From positions 1-43,337 of the forward strand of contig JADCHE010000155.1 in the NCBI GenBank assembly GCA_020248665.1: DNA of 43,337 bases, read 5' to 3'. This DNA comes from Burkholderiales bacterium. Lineage in GTDB: Bacteria; Pseudomonadota; Gammaproteobacteria; Burkholderiales; Burkholderiaceae_E. The notes under the pieces were generated by a model. The model did no database searches. It saw only the letters and a list, made by a program, of their open reading frames with translations, and was not told where the DNA came from. The translations under genes were made by a program, and so were the position numbers. Shown here piece after piece: positions 1-7,482 of the stretch; position 1 is the stretch's first letter; each line of letters starts with the position of its first letter.

Positions 1-494
1 CCGGCAGCCTCTCGCCGCTGTCGGCCCGCCAGGTCGCGCGCGCCACGCGCTTCGAGCGCCTCGCGCTCGACGCCGCGCGCCTCGCCGCGGGCGACGCCGC
101 CTACCGCGACGCCACCGCCGCCGCCATCGCGTCGCGCCTCGCCGCGGGCGTGCACGTGCTCGCCGGCACCGCGCTCCGCGTCGAGGCGCCGCGCGCCGCC
201 GATCCGGCGCTCGCAGCGGCCTGCGGCGCACTGCTCGCGTCGGTGGTCGCGCGCGTGCGCTGCGCGCGGATCGGCGTGATCGGCGGCGACACCTCGAGCC
301 GGGCGGTGCAGGCGCTCGCGCCGTGGGCGCTCGGCTGGGTCGGCCGTCTCGGCGGCAGCTCGCCGGTCGTGCGCGCGCATGCCGACGACCCGGCGGTCGA
401 CGGGCTCGAGCTGATGCTCAAGGGCGGGCAGATGGGCGAGGACGACGTGCTCGACCGCCTCGTCGACGGCGACGCGCAGCGCCCCGCGGCCTGA
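1..494 (+). CDS. Four-carbon acid sugar kinase family protein (DUF1537/OtnK-like), 3' part
   Basis: The window opens inside this gene; reading from base 3 gives 163 codons to a TGA at 492-494. The visible part matches the C-terminal nucleotide-binding domain of the DUF1537 kinases, which phosphorylate four-carbon sugar acids such as threonate or erythronate in the cytoplasm. Supporting motifs are the N-terminal SLSPLSARQVA segment (family form: G-S-x-S-P-x-T-x-x-Q), the glycine-rich GGDTSS loop near codon 96, and the near-terminal LELMLKGGQMGEDDVLD segment, which corresponds to the conserved K-G-G-x-x-G motif. The substrate-binding N-terminal domain lies outside the window, so the substrate cannot be stated. 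A degenerate copy of its last 50 bases occurs about 1.08 kb downstream at 1530-1579. Confidence 0.85.
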   Translation, partial: GSLSPLSARQVARATRFERLALDAARLAAGDAAYRDATAAAIASRLAAGVHVLAGTALRVEAPRAADPALAAACGALLASVVARVRCARIGVIGGDTSSRAVQALAPWALGWVGRLGGSSPVVRAHADDPAVDGLELMLKGGQMGEDDVLDRLVDGDAQRPAA

Positions 495-526
495 GCACCC
501 CGCCGCCCGGGCACCCGAGCGCCGAC

Positions 527-832
527 TGGCCCCTCTACGGCGCGCACCAACCGAATCGGGGCCCGGGGCGGGACACCACGCTCGCGCTTCTCGAAGGCAC
601 CGAGGACGCGGTGTCGATCGGGCGGCTGCCCGAGCCGCAGCCCGGGTCCAGACTGGAGGCCTTCCACGAGCGCAATGCCGCGCAGGCGCCGGCGATGCTG
701 CGCCAACTGCTCGACACGGTGATCGCCGACGGCAACGCATTCGAGGCGCTGATGGATGCCGTGCGGGTGTGCTCGCTCGGTCGGATCACCAACGCGCTGT
801 TCGAGGTGGGCGGGCAGAACCGGCGCACCATG
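527..832 (+). pseudogene. Chimeric remnant: hydratase fragment fused to IcmF/methylmalonyl-CoA mutase C-terminus
   Basis: One open frame joins two unrelated protein pieces. Codons from 527 to about 649 (WPLYGAHQPN..., ending PEPQPGS) are a copy of residues 68-108 of the intact hydratase at 1623-2447; 104 of 123 bases match by hand alignment. From about 653 the frame becomes AFHERNAAQAPAML..., then ALMDAVRVCSLGRITNALFE and VGGQNRRTM, which closely resembles the extreme C-terminus of the IcmF-type isobutyryl-CoA mutase, a protein normally ending in G-G-Q-Y-R-R-N-M. Here the frame runs on past the Met at 830-832, so the original stop is lost. No start codon or ribosome site serves it. I read it as decayed debris from recombination, not a working gene. 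Confidence 0.75.
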
Positions 833-960
833 CAGGCGACCCGTTGCGGCGCTCGTGGCGCCGGTCGAATCAGGGCAGGTTCTGCAGATCGGTGCGGCTT
901 TCCTTCAGCCTTTCGGTGCCGCGATGGAGCAGCCCGCCTGGAGCCGTCCATCTTCCTCGC

Positions 961-1344
961 TCATCGCTCGCCCAGACGGGCCTTGATGCGGAAGACCTTG
1001 GTCAGCAGCTTCCACGACCCGTCCTCGTTCACGAAACCGAGGTGATCCTCGAACCGGGTGCCGGGAATGTCGACCGTGAGATGCACGCGCGCGATCTGTT
1101 CGCCCATCACGTCGATGTCGAGCACCTCGTAGGAGGCAGGCCCCTCACCCGGCGCGCGGTTACGCACGCGCTCGATGAAGGAGGCCTTGTCCCAATACGT
1201 CGGCCCCGCGGGATCCATGAGATTCATGGCGAAGCGCTCATGGCACATCTTCTCGAAGACTTCGGGCCGCGCATACCAGACCGCCTCGCAATAGGCCTGC
1301 GCCTGTTCGAGGATCTGCCGATGCAGTTCGACGGTTCCGCTCAT
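961..1344 (-). CDS. SnoaL/NTF2-like (lumazine-binding-like) protein
   Basis: Encodes 127 residues from an ATG at 1344 preceded by GGAGG-type bases (GGAGGCGATGAC before the ATG). Longer upstream frames are low-complexity and lack a ribosome site. The sequence has the NTF2-like cone fold pattern: N-terminal helix (LHRQILEQAQAYCEAVWYA), a mid YWDKASFIERV segment, and a C-terminal FEDHLGFVNEDGSWKLLTKV strand pair, closely resembling the putative lumazine-binding family PF12893 (F-x-D-x-L ... D-G-x-W-K-I). Members of this fold bind or isomerise small molecules, but the substrate is not predictable. It lies between the kinase end and the hydratase on the opposite strand, so it probably arrived with the rearrangement around 446-1579. 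Confidence 0.75.
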   Translation of the reverse strand: MSGTVELHRQILEQAQAYCEAVWYARPEVFEKMCHERFAMNLMDPAGPTYWDKASFIERVRNRAPGEGPASYEVLDIDVMGEQIARVHLTVDIPGTRFEDHLGFVNEDGSWKLLTKVFRIKARLGER

Positions 1345-1397
1345 GTCATCGCCTCCATCGTGCCATCGTGGGCACTGTTGCCCGCCCGCACCCTTGA

Positions 1398-1415
1398 CCG
1401 GTCGACCTCGACCGG
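1398..1415. promoter_or_regulatory. 18-bp inverted repeat in the divergent intergenic region
   Basis: CCGGTCGA and TCGACCGG form perfect 8-base arms around a 2-base spacer. It sits 54 bases upstream of the SnoaL-like ATG and about 210 bases upstream of the hydratase ATG, a position suited to an operator for either gene. No cognate regulator is encoded nearby. Confidence 0.35.
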
Positions 1416-1529
1416 CCTCGCTTACGTGCGGACGGTAGCATGCCCGGCTGCACCAGGCATCGTCTCCTGGAATCCGCCTTCTCGCCGCCGAGCCGCCGCG
1501 CGCGCAGGGACTTGGCGAGGGCGTTCGAA

Positions 1530-1579
1530 CGTCCTGTCCCCGCTCGCCGACGGCGACGCGCAGCGGTCCGCCGGCCGAG
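1530..1579 (+). repeat. Degenerate second copy of the kinase gene 3' end
   Basis: This stretch aligns with bases 446-495, the end of the kinase gene: 38 of 50 bases agree, including an exact 18-base run (464-481 against 1548-1565). Together with the hydratase fragment at 527-649 it shows that the kinase-hydratase junction was duplicated, with the SnoaL-like gene and the mutase fragment now lying between the copies. Confidence 0.55.
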
Positions 1580-1622
1580 CGTCGCGCTTGCCGGCGCGGC
1601 CGGTTCGCGCCAGCATGGTCCA

Positions 1623-2447
1623 ATGGACCTGCCCACGCCCGAAGCGCTGCTCGCCGCCGCCGAGTCCGGCCGCTCGCTGCCCGCCCCCGCCCCGGTCTCC
1701 GGCCCCGTCGACCCCGCCGACCTGGACGCCGCGCTGCGCGTGCAGGCCGGCATCGCCGCGCTGCGCCGCGCGCGCGGCGAGCGCCAGGCCGGCTGGAAGA
1801 TCGGCTTCACCAACCGCACGATCTGGCCGCTCTACGGCGTGCACCAGCCGATCTGGGGGCCGGTGTGGGACACCACGCTCGTGCTGCTCGACGGTACCGA
1901 GGACACGGTGTCGATCGAGCGGCTGCCCGAGCCGCGGCTCGAGCCCGAGATCGTGATCGGCCTGAAGGCCTCGCCGCCGCCTGACGCGGTGGCGCGCGAC
2001 CCGGCCTCCACCGCCGCGCTGCTCGCCTGCGTCGACTGGGTCGCGCACGGTTTCGAGATCGTCGTCAGCGTCTGGCCCGGCTGGAAGTTCGACGCGCCGC
2101 GCGGCATCGCCGCGCAGGCGCTGCACGGCCGGCTGCGCGTGGGCCCGCGCGTGCCGCTCGCCGCGCTCGGCGCCGACCCGGCGGGCGCGCTGTCGGCGCT
2201 GCGCATCGTGCTGTCGTGCGACGGCGCGCGCGTCGCCGAAGGCATCGGCGCCAACGTGCTCGACGGCCCGGTGCAGGCGCTCGGCCACCTGGTCGCGGGG
2301 CTCGCCGCGCGCGGCGAGCGGATCGCCGCCGGCGCGGTCGTGACCACCGGCACGCTGACCGACGCGCAGCCGCTCGCGCGCGGGCAGGCCTGGCGCACGA
2401 CGATCGCCGGGGCGCCGCTGCCGGGGCTGTCGCTCGCGGTGCGCTGA
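1623..2447 (+). CDS. 2-keto-4-pentenoate hydratase-like protein (fumarylacetoacetase superfamily)
   Basis: 274 residues, the usual length of MhpD-type hydratases, which add water to 2-hydroxy-alkadienoates in meta-cleavage and related carboxylate pathways in the cytoplasm. The sequence has the W-K-I-G-F-T segment at about residues 59-64, the WPLYGVHQPIWGPVWDTT block, and the LEPEIVIGLK acidic block at about residue 108, where the E-x-E pair is the expected divalent-metal site. A basic/aromatic GFEIVVSVWPGWKF block follows near residue 143. The ATG at 1623 is chosen because the homologous region begins right after it; the ribosome site is weak. Part of this gene is duplicated as a remnant at 527-649. 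The exact substrate is unknown. Confidence 0.8.
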   Translation: MDLPTPEALLAAAESGRSLPAPAPVSGPVDPADLDAALRVQAGIAALRRARGERQAGWKIGFTNRTIWPLYGVHQPIWGPVWDTTLVLLDGTEDTVSIERLPEPRLEPEIVIGLKASPPPDAVARDPASTAALLACVDWVAHGFEIVVSVWPGWKFDAPRGIAAQALHGRLRVGPRVPLAALGADPAGALSALRIVLSCDGARVAEGIGANVLDGPVQALGHLVAGLAARGERIAAGAVVTTGTLTDAQPLARGQAWRTTIAGAPLPGLSLAVR

Positions 2448-2499
2448 CCGACCGGCCGCACCGCGACCGGGCCGGCCCGCCTGCGGTATCGTCGCGGCC

Positions 2500-3513
2500 A
2501 TGAGCCCCGTCGCCCCCCCCGCCGCCGCGGCGCCCGACGCCGCCGACATCGAGGCCGCCGCCGCCCGCATCGCGCCGTACGTGCGCACGACCCCGGTCCT
2601 GGCCGTCGAGGTCGACGGCCGTCCGGTCGAGCTCAAGCTCGAGTGCCTGCAGGTCTCGGGCACCTTCAAGGCGCGCGGCGCGTTCGCGCGGCTGCTCGCG
2701 GCGCGCGAGGCCGCCGCGGCCGAGCGCCGGCCGGCCCCGATGCGCGTGGTCGCGGCCTCGGGCGGCAACCACGGCATCGCGGTCGCGCACGCGGCGCGCG
2801 CGCTCGGCCTGCGCGCGAACGTCTTCGTGCCGCGCACCTCGCCGCGCGCGAAGCTCGACCGGCTGCGCGCGCTCGGCGCGACCGTGCACGCCGAGGGCGA
2901 CGAGTACGCGCAGGCCTACGCGGCGAGCCGCACGTTCGCGGCCGAGTACCGCGCGCTCGAGTCGCACGCGTACGACCACTTCGACACGCTCGCCGGCCAG
3001 GGCACGCTCGCGCGCGAATGGCTCGCGCAGTCGCCGTCGCTCGACGTGCTGCTGGTCGCCGTCGGCGGCGGCGGCCTGATCGGCGGGATCGCCGCGTGGC
3101 TCGACGCGCGGGCGCGCGCCGGCGAGCGCGTGCCGCGGCTGGTCGCGGTCGAGTCCGAGGGCTGCCCGACGCTGCACGACGCGCTCGCCGCGGGCCGCAT
3201 CGTCGAGGTCGCGCCGCGCGGCCTCGCGGCCGACTCGCTCGGCGCGCGCCGCGTCGGCGAGCTGATGTTCCCGCTCGCGCAGCGACGGGTCGCCGAGGCG
3301 GTGCTCGTGCCCGATGCCGCGATCGCCGCCGCGCAGGCCGCGCTCTGGCGCCTCGCGCGCGTCGCGACCGAGCCCGGCGGCGCGGCCGCGTTCGCGGCGC
3401 TCGCCTCGGGTGCGTGGCGGCCGGCCGGCGACGAGCACGTCGGCGTGCTGGTCTGCGGCGCGAACGTCGACCTGCGCGCGCTCGCCGACACGGTCGACGC
3501 GACGCCCGCCTGA
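2500..3513 (+). CDS. Threonine/serine dehydratase-like PLP enzyme (fold type II)
   Basis: 337 residues. The fold-type II PLP signature is intact: Lys57 in SGTFKARG should form the Schiff base, ASGGNHG (about residues 86-92) binds the cofactor phosphate side, and the tetraglycine AVGGGGLIGG near residue 190 cradles the phosphate. There is no C-terminal ACT regulatory domain, so it fits the short catabolic type that deaminates threonine or serine (or hydroxyaspartate) to a 2-oxoacid and ammonia. A TATCGT hexamer at 2487-2492 lies seven bases before the ATG with no Shine-Dalgarno, suggesting a leaderless or very short-leader message. The next gene follows by 27 bases on the same strand and may be co-transcribed. 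Confidence 0.85.
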   Translation: MSPVAPPAAAAPDAADIEAAAARIAPYVRTTPVLAVEVDGRPVELKLECLQVSGTFKARGAFARLLAAREAAAAERRPAPMRVVAASGGNHGIAVAHAARALGLRANVFVPRTSPRAKLDRLRALGATVHAEGDEYAQAYAASRTFAAEYRALESHAYDHFDTLAGQGTLAREWLAQSPSLDVLLVAVGGGGLIGGIAAWLDARARAGERVPRLVAVESEGCPTLHDALAAGRIVEVAPRGLAADSLGARRVGELMFPLAQRRVAEAVLVPDAAIAAAQAALWRLARVATEPGGAAAFAALASGAWRPAGDEHVGVLVCGANVDLRALADTVDATPA

Positions 3514-3540
3514 GCCCCGCCCTCTCCCGAAGAGTCGCCG

Positions 3541-4662
3541 ATGGACCCCGCCTCGTTCTTCCAGCCCTCGTACGCCGTCTCCCGCGAGCGCTTCCTCGCC
3601 GCGGCCGGCACGCTCGCGTCGCGCCACGACGTCGTCGTCGACTCGCGCGCGCTCGGGGCGCGCGGCCCGTCCGGCGAGACGCTCGCGCTCGACTTCGCGG
3701 TCTTCGGCGCGCGCCGCCCGGCGCACGCGCTGGTGCTCTCCAGCGGCACCCACGGCGTCGAGGGCTACGTCGGCAGCGCGATCCAGCACCACGTGCTCGC
3801 GAACGTGCTGCCTCGCCTCGCGCTCGCCGACGACACCGCGGTGATCCTGCAGCACGCGAACAACCCGTACGGCTTCGCCTGGGGCCGGCGCGTCAACGAG
3901 TCGAACGTCGACTTCAACCGCAACTTCCTCGACGCGTTCGACGCCTCGCTGTGCGACCCCGACTACGAGCGGCTGCACGACGAGATCAACCCGCGCGACC
4001 TCGACCCCGCCGCCGAGGCGGCGCGCTGGGCGCGCATCGACGCGTTCATCGCCGAGCACGGCGAGCGCCGCTACCAGCAGGTCGCGATGGGCGGGCAGTA
4101 CCGCTACCCGCAGGGCGTGCAGTACGGCGGCGCGCGCCAGGAGCAGGGCACGCGGCACCTGCTCGCGCTGGTCCGCGAGCACCTCGCCGAGGCGCGCACC
4201 GTGCTCTGGCTCGACTTCCACACCGGGCTGGGCGCGTTCGGCGACTGCGAGCTGGTGACCGGCGCGATGCCCGACAGCGACTGCTACCGGTTCTCGGTCG
4301 ACGCCTGGCCGGGCTGGATCAAGTCGGCGACCTCGGGCGAGTCGGTGTCGACGCCGCTCAACGGCCTGCTCGACCGCGGCGTGGAGCCCGCGTTGCCCGC
4401 CGGCTGCCGGTTCGCCTTCGGCTTCCCCGAGTACGGCACGTACGACCCGATGCGGATGATCCGCGCGATCCGCGCCGACAACTGGCTGCACGCGCACGGC
4501 GACCCTTCGGACGCGACCGGCCGGGCGATCCGGGCCGAGATCCTGGAGGTCTTCCGGCCGGCGAGCACGGACTGGCAGCGGCGGGTCGTCGAGACCGGCG
4601 CGCGGCTCGTCGAGCTGGGGCTCGCGCGCCTGCCGGGCGCGCGCGCGGCGGCCGCCCGCTGA
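3541..4662 (+). CDS. DUF2817 family protein (M14 carboxypeptidase-like)
   Basis: 373 residues matching the DUF2817 family, distantly related to M14 zinc carboxypeptidases. Key blocks are SSGTHGVEGYVGS near residue 70 (H-x-x-E, expected zinc ligands), NNPYGFAWGRRVNESNVDFN near residue 108, and LDFHTGLGAFG near residue 224, whose His would be the third ligand. No signal peptide is visible, so it is predicted cytoplasmic. An AAGAGTCGCCG stretch precedes the ATG. It follows the dehydratase on the same strand. The physiological peptide or amide substrate is unknown. Confidence 0.85.
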   Translation: MDPASFFQPSYAVSRERFLAAAGTLASRHDVVVDSRALGARGPSGETLALDFAVFGARRPAHALVLSSGTHGVEGYVGSAIQHHVLANVLPRLALADDTAVILQHANNPYGFAWGRRVNESNVDFNRNFLDAFDASLCDPDYERLHDEINPRDLDPAAEAARWARIDAFIAEHGERRYQQVAMGGQYRYPQGVQYGGARQEQGTRHLLALVREHLAEARTVLWLDFHTGLGAFGDCELVTGAMPDSDCYRFSVDAWPGWIKSATSGESVSTPLNGLLDRGVEPALPAGCRFAFGFPEYGTYDPMRMIRAIRADNWLHAHGDPSDATGRAIRAEILEVFRPASTDWQRRVVETGARLVELGLARLPGARAAAAR

Positions 4663-4670
4663 GGGAGCAG

Positions 4671-4685
4671 GCGCCCGTCGGGCGC
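4671..4685 (+). terminator. Short GC hairpin after the DUF2817 gene
   Basis: GCGCCC-GTC-GGGCGC forms a six-pair stem with a three-base loop nine bases after the stop codon. There is no T-run, so it is only a weak terminator candidate. The rest of the 254-base gap up to 4916 shows CGTCC/CGGTC-rich low-complexity sequence and no convincing gene. Confidence 0.3.
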
Positions 4686-4916
4686 TCGGAGCGCGCCCTC
4701 GAAGCCCCCGCGCCGGAACGGCCCCGCCGCCGGCCGGCATCGCAACCGGTCCGAACGGTGCCACAATGGATGGGTCGTCCGTCGGTCGCGCGTCCGTCCG
4801 GTCGTATCGCCCGCCGGGAACGCGAGGTCGATGCACACCGTGTCCGCAGCGATTACGATGGCCCGTCCTGATCGCCGCGGTGCCCCCGGGTCCCGGCACG
4901 CACCACGGATCGCACC

Positions 4917-5093
4917 ATGGCCGAACTGTCCCCCTCGCAGCGCACCGCAGGCACGGGCCGGATCCTGATGACCGCCGGCGCGCTGGTCGCGCTCGAGGCG
5001 ATGTGGCAGGGTTCGGTGATCCGCACCGCGATCGCGAGCGGCCTGCTCGCCGTCGGCGGCGGGCTGCTCTTCTTCGCCAAGCGCGCCGACTGA
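4917..5093 (+). CDS. 58-residue predicted membrane protein
   Basis: A short gene with ATG at 4917 and TGA at 5091-5093. The product starts MAELSPSQRTAGTGR and contains two hydrophobic stretches, about residues 17-30 (LMTAGALVALEAMW) and 36-54 (RTAIASGLLAVGGGLLFFA), ending in the basic FAKRAD, so it probably crosses the inner membrane twice with both ends in the cytoplasm. The third-position GC preference matches neighbouring genes. I do not recognise the family. A hairpin follows seven bases after the stop, which supports an independent transcription unit. Confidence 0.55.
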   Translation: MAELSPSQRTAGTGRILMTAGALVALEAMWQGSVIRTAIASGLLAVGGGLLFFAKRAD

Positions 5094-5099
5094 CGGCGG

Positions 5100-5114
5100 C
5101 CGGCCCCGGGCCGG
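5100..5114 (+). terminator. GC hairpin followed by a pyrimidine-rich run
   Basis: CCGGCCC-C-GGGCCGG is a perfect seven-pair arm repeat, followed by TCCTCTCCTCC. It lies just after the 58-residue protein gene and is a plausible intrinsic terminator, although the single-base gap means the inner pairs must open to form a loop. Confidence 0.4.
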
Positions 5115-5175
5115 TCCTCTCCTCCGCGGGGCTTCCGGGCGCCCGCGACCCGTGCGTCCCACCGAACGGAGCCCG

Positions 5176-6348
5176 ATGGACTTCGAGGCGATCCGCGTCG
5201 ACGGCTTCCCGATCGACGCCGAGCTGACCGACACCGGCAACGTCGGCCCCGACCTGTCGGCGGCGGCGCACGCCTACCTCGCGACGCCGCGCGCGCTCGT
5301 CTGGCGCAACCCCTCGCCCGACTGGAAGCTGTTCGTCGTGCTGCTGCCGCTCGCCTCGCGGCTGTCGCTGATGGCGAACCCGATCTTCGCGCAGCTGGTC
5401 CGCGACTGGGGCCACACCATCCGCTTCGTCGGCGTCGACCGCGACCAGTGCGTGCACGACTTCCGCAGCCTGCTGACCGATGCGACGCTGCGCCGGCTGG
5501 TCGACGCGCTCGCGCGCTGGCTGCACTCCGACGGTGCCCGTGACGGCACGCCCGCGCGCGCGGCCGAGGCGGCCACGCTCGACGTGCTGTTCGCCGCGCT
5601 CGGCGACGCGATGCTGACGATCCTCGAGGCGCGCCGCGACGACTGGGGCCGCCACCTCGCGCGAGAGCATCGGCTCGAGCCCGAGGTGCCGGGCAGCCTC
5701 TTCGACCGCGCGTCGCGCTATCCCGACTTCCTCGGCCAGCTGCGCCACGCGCTGCGCCACGAGCTGGTCGATGTCGCGTTCTACGGCAGGGTGCTGCGCT
5801 CGATGGACCTGCGCGAGGCCGCTGCCGAGCAGCGGATCGCCGCGCTGGTCGAGGGCACGCTCGAGCCGGTCACCCTGGTCAAGCTCGGTCGCACGCGCGC
5901 GGGCCGCCACCTCGGCTGCTACAACTGGCTGCTGACCGGGCCGCGGCATGCCGCCCAGCGTGCCTACGTGCTCGGCAGGCTGCCGCTCTTCGCGCAGTGC
6001 TTCGCCGACACGCTGATCGACGCGACGCCGCGCCGGCGCTCGGGACTGCTCGCCGCGGCCGATCACGACGCGCGCACGCGCGGCGCGCCCGACGACGCGC
6101 TGCGCCAGGCGGTCGACTCCGGCCAGGACCGCTGGGTGGTCGAGGCGCTGGCCGCGCACTTCGGCGTGCACGACAACGTGCTGCGCGCGCTGTGGCGCCA
6201 CTGCCCGGCCGCGCTGCAGGCGCCGCCCACCTGGCACCTGAAGCAGATCCTGCTGCGACTCGACCAGCTGCCCGAGCGCAGCTGGCCGCGCGACGACGCC
6301 GGCTGGCTGCAGCTCGCGAGCCGGGCGGTGCCGGCAGTCGCCGGCTGA
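5176..6348 (+). CDS. Uncharacterised 390-residue protein
   Basis: The ATG at 5176 (MDFEAIRVDGFPID) has ACGGAG seven bases upstream and is preferred over an upstream in-frame start at 5152. The product is rich in Ala, Leu, Arg and Asp, with long amphipathic helical stretches and no signal peptide or membrane span, so it is probably cytoplasmic. Conserved-looking features are WRNPSPDWKLFVVLLP near residue 45, LVKLGRTRAGRHLGCYNWLL near residue 235, and a His/Trp-rich C-terminal block (LWRHCPAALQAPPTWHLKQILL). I do not recognise the family and assign no function. It stands alone between a hairpin (5100-5114) and a 266-base intergenic region. Confidence 0.7.
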   Translation: MDFEAIRVDGFPIDAELTDTGNVGPDLSAAAHAYLATPRALVWRNPSPDWKLFVVLLPLASRLSLMANPIFAQLVRDWGHTIRFVGVDRDQCVHDFRSLLTDATLRRLVDALARWLHSDGARDGTPARAAEAATLDVLFAALGDAMLTILEARRDDWGRHLAREHRLEPEVPGSLFDRASRYPDFLGQLRHALRHELVDVAFYGRVLRSMDLREAAAEQRIAALVEGTLEPVTLVKLGRTRAGRHLGCYNWLLTGPRHAAQRAYVLGRLPLFAQCFADTLIDATPRRRSGLLAAADHDARTRGAPDDALRQAVDSGQDRWVVEALAAHFGVHDNVLRALWRHCPAALQAPPTWHLKQILLRLDQLPERSWPRDDAGWLQLASRAVPAVAG

Positions 6349-6420
6349 GCCGCTCTTCGGACGCCGCGGCCCCGGTTTCCGGGCAGTCCGCTCGATTGTA
6401 AGCACACACTCTACTGGCCA

Positions 6421-6435
6421 GTGCCGATACGGCAC
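6421..6435. promoter_or_regulatory. 15-bp palindrome in the 6349-6614 intergenic region
   Basis: GTGCCG-ATA-CGGCAC is a perfect inverted repeat with three central bases. It follows an AT-richer patch (ATTGTAAGCACACACTCTACT, about 6396-6415) that stands out from its surroundings and could contain a promoter. Nothing else gene-like is visible in the gap. Confidence 0.35.
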
Positions 6436-6614
6436 GCGGGGCGGTGCACCCGCGCGACCGCGTCGTATCGCATCCATGGTGCCGTTGCGCCGCCCGCACG
6501 GGTCGGCGACGGGCGTCGCGCTGCGACGACGCCCCTGTTTTCGCGACCCCTTGGACGGGTAGCATCGGTCCCCCTTGCCCTCGCGGGCAGACCCGATACG
6601 GGACGCAGACGCCC

Positions 6615-7481
6615 ATGGACACGCCCCCCGACCGACCTGCCGGAGCCGACCGTCGCGCGGCCGTCGCGCACCCGCCCCTGCAGCGCACGCTGCGCGCGGC
6701 GCTCGAGCTCACCGCCCGCGACCTGCCGGAGTTCGACGCCGGGCTGCGCCGGATGCTGGTCGCGCGCTATCGGGCCGACGAGGGCGCCGCCGCCGCGACG
6801 CCGAGCTCGCGCGCCAAGTCGACCCTGCTCGCGCACGAGGCCGCGTTCCGCTCGATGCTGCCGCGGATGGTCGCGCTCGGCCTGAACACCGAGTTCCGGC
6901 GCCTCGACGGCGGCACGGCGCTCGACCCGCGTCCCGAGGACGGCGCGACGCCGCGCGCGGCGACGATCGCCGCGTTCGCGCGCGGCTTCGCCGCCGACCA
7001 TGCGGACGCCCTCGACGAGCTCGAGCGCCGCCTCGCCCACGCGCTCGGCCGCTCGATGCTCGCGCCCCGCGAGAACCCGATGCGCCCGGCGGTGTTCCTG
7101 CACGCGGTCGGCGCCTGCTGGCGGGCGGTGTCGGGCACCGATCGCGACGAGGTCGACGTGATACACGCCTACGGGACGCTGTGGGTGCCCTCGCTGCGCC
7201 GGACGATCTCGGCGCTGGTCGCCGGCCTGCCGCCGGCGCCCGGCCGCGGGGCATCGGTGCCTGCGATGCCCGCGTCGCCTGCGACGCGTACCGCCCCCGA
7301 CGCCGTCTCGGTCGTCGAGCGCTGGGCGGCCGCGATGGGCACGACGACCGACCTGCCTCGACCCGCGCCGGCCGATGCGGCGCGCGCACCCGCGCCGCCG
7401 AGGATGTCCCCGGAGACGGTCGAGCGCCTGCGTGCGGGCCACGGCGTGCCGACGCCCGACCCGCGCGCCTCGCCCGCCTGA
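6615..7481 (+). CDS. Uncharacterised 288-residue protein
   Basis: The ATG at 6615 begins MDTPPDRPAGADRRAAV; the longer frame upstream is low-complexity. The body (residues 20-195) is predicted helical and soluble, with recognisable blocks LQRTLRAALELTARDLPEF, RAKSTLLAHEAAFRSMLPRM and NPMRPAVFLHAVGACWRAV. The last 90 residues are Ala/Pro-rich and probably disordered. The stretch around AALEL...FRSML hints at a regulatory or scaffold protein, but I do not recognise a family and assign no function. The stop at 7479-7481 is one base from the stop of the convergent EamA gene. Confidence 0.65.
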   Translation: MDTPPDRPAGADRRAAVAHPPLQRTLRAALELTARDLPEFDAGLRRMLVARYRADEGAAAATPSSRAKSTLLAHEAAFRSMLPRMVALGLNTEFRRLDGGTALDPRPEDGATPRAATIAAFARGFAADHADALDELERRLAHALGRSMLAPRENPMRPAVFLHAVGACWRAVSGTDRDEVDVIHAYGTLWVPSLRRTISALVAGLPPAPGRGASVPAMPASPATRTAPDAVSVVERWAAAMGTTTDLPRPAPADAARAPAPPRMSPETVERLRAGHGVPTPDPRASPA

Positions 7482-7482
7482 G

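Noticed and set aside
2065-6477. Very long open frame on the minus strand (1470 codons) over the dehydratase, DUF2817 and 390-residue genes
   Set aside because: Arg/Ala/Val-rich composition without any domain; it is the complement of real plus-strand genes. Extreme GC content makes stops rare in several frames here.
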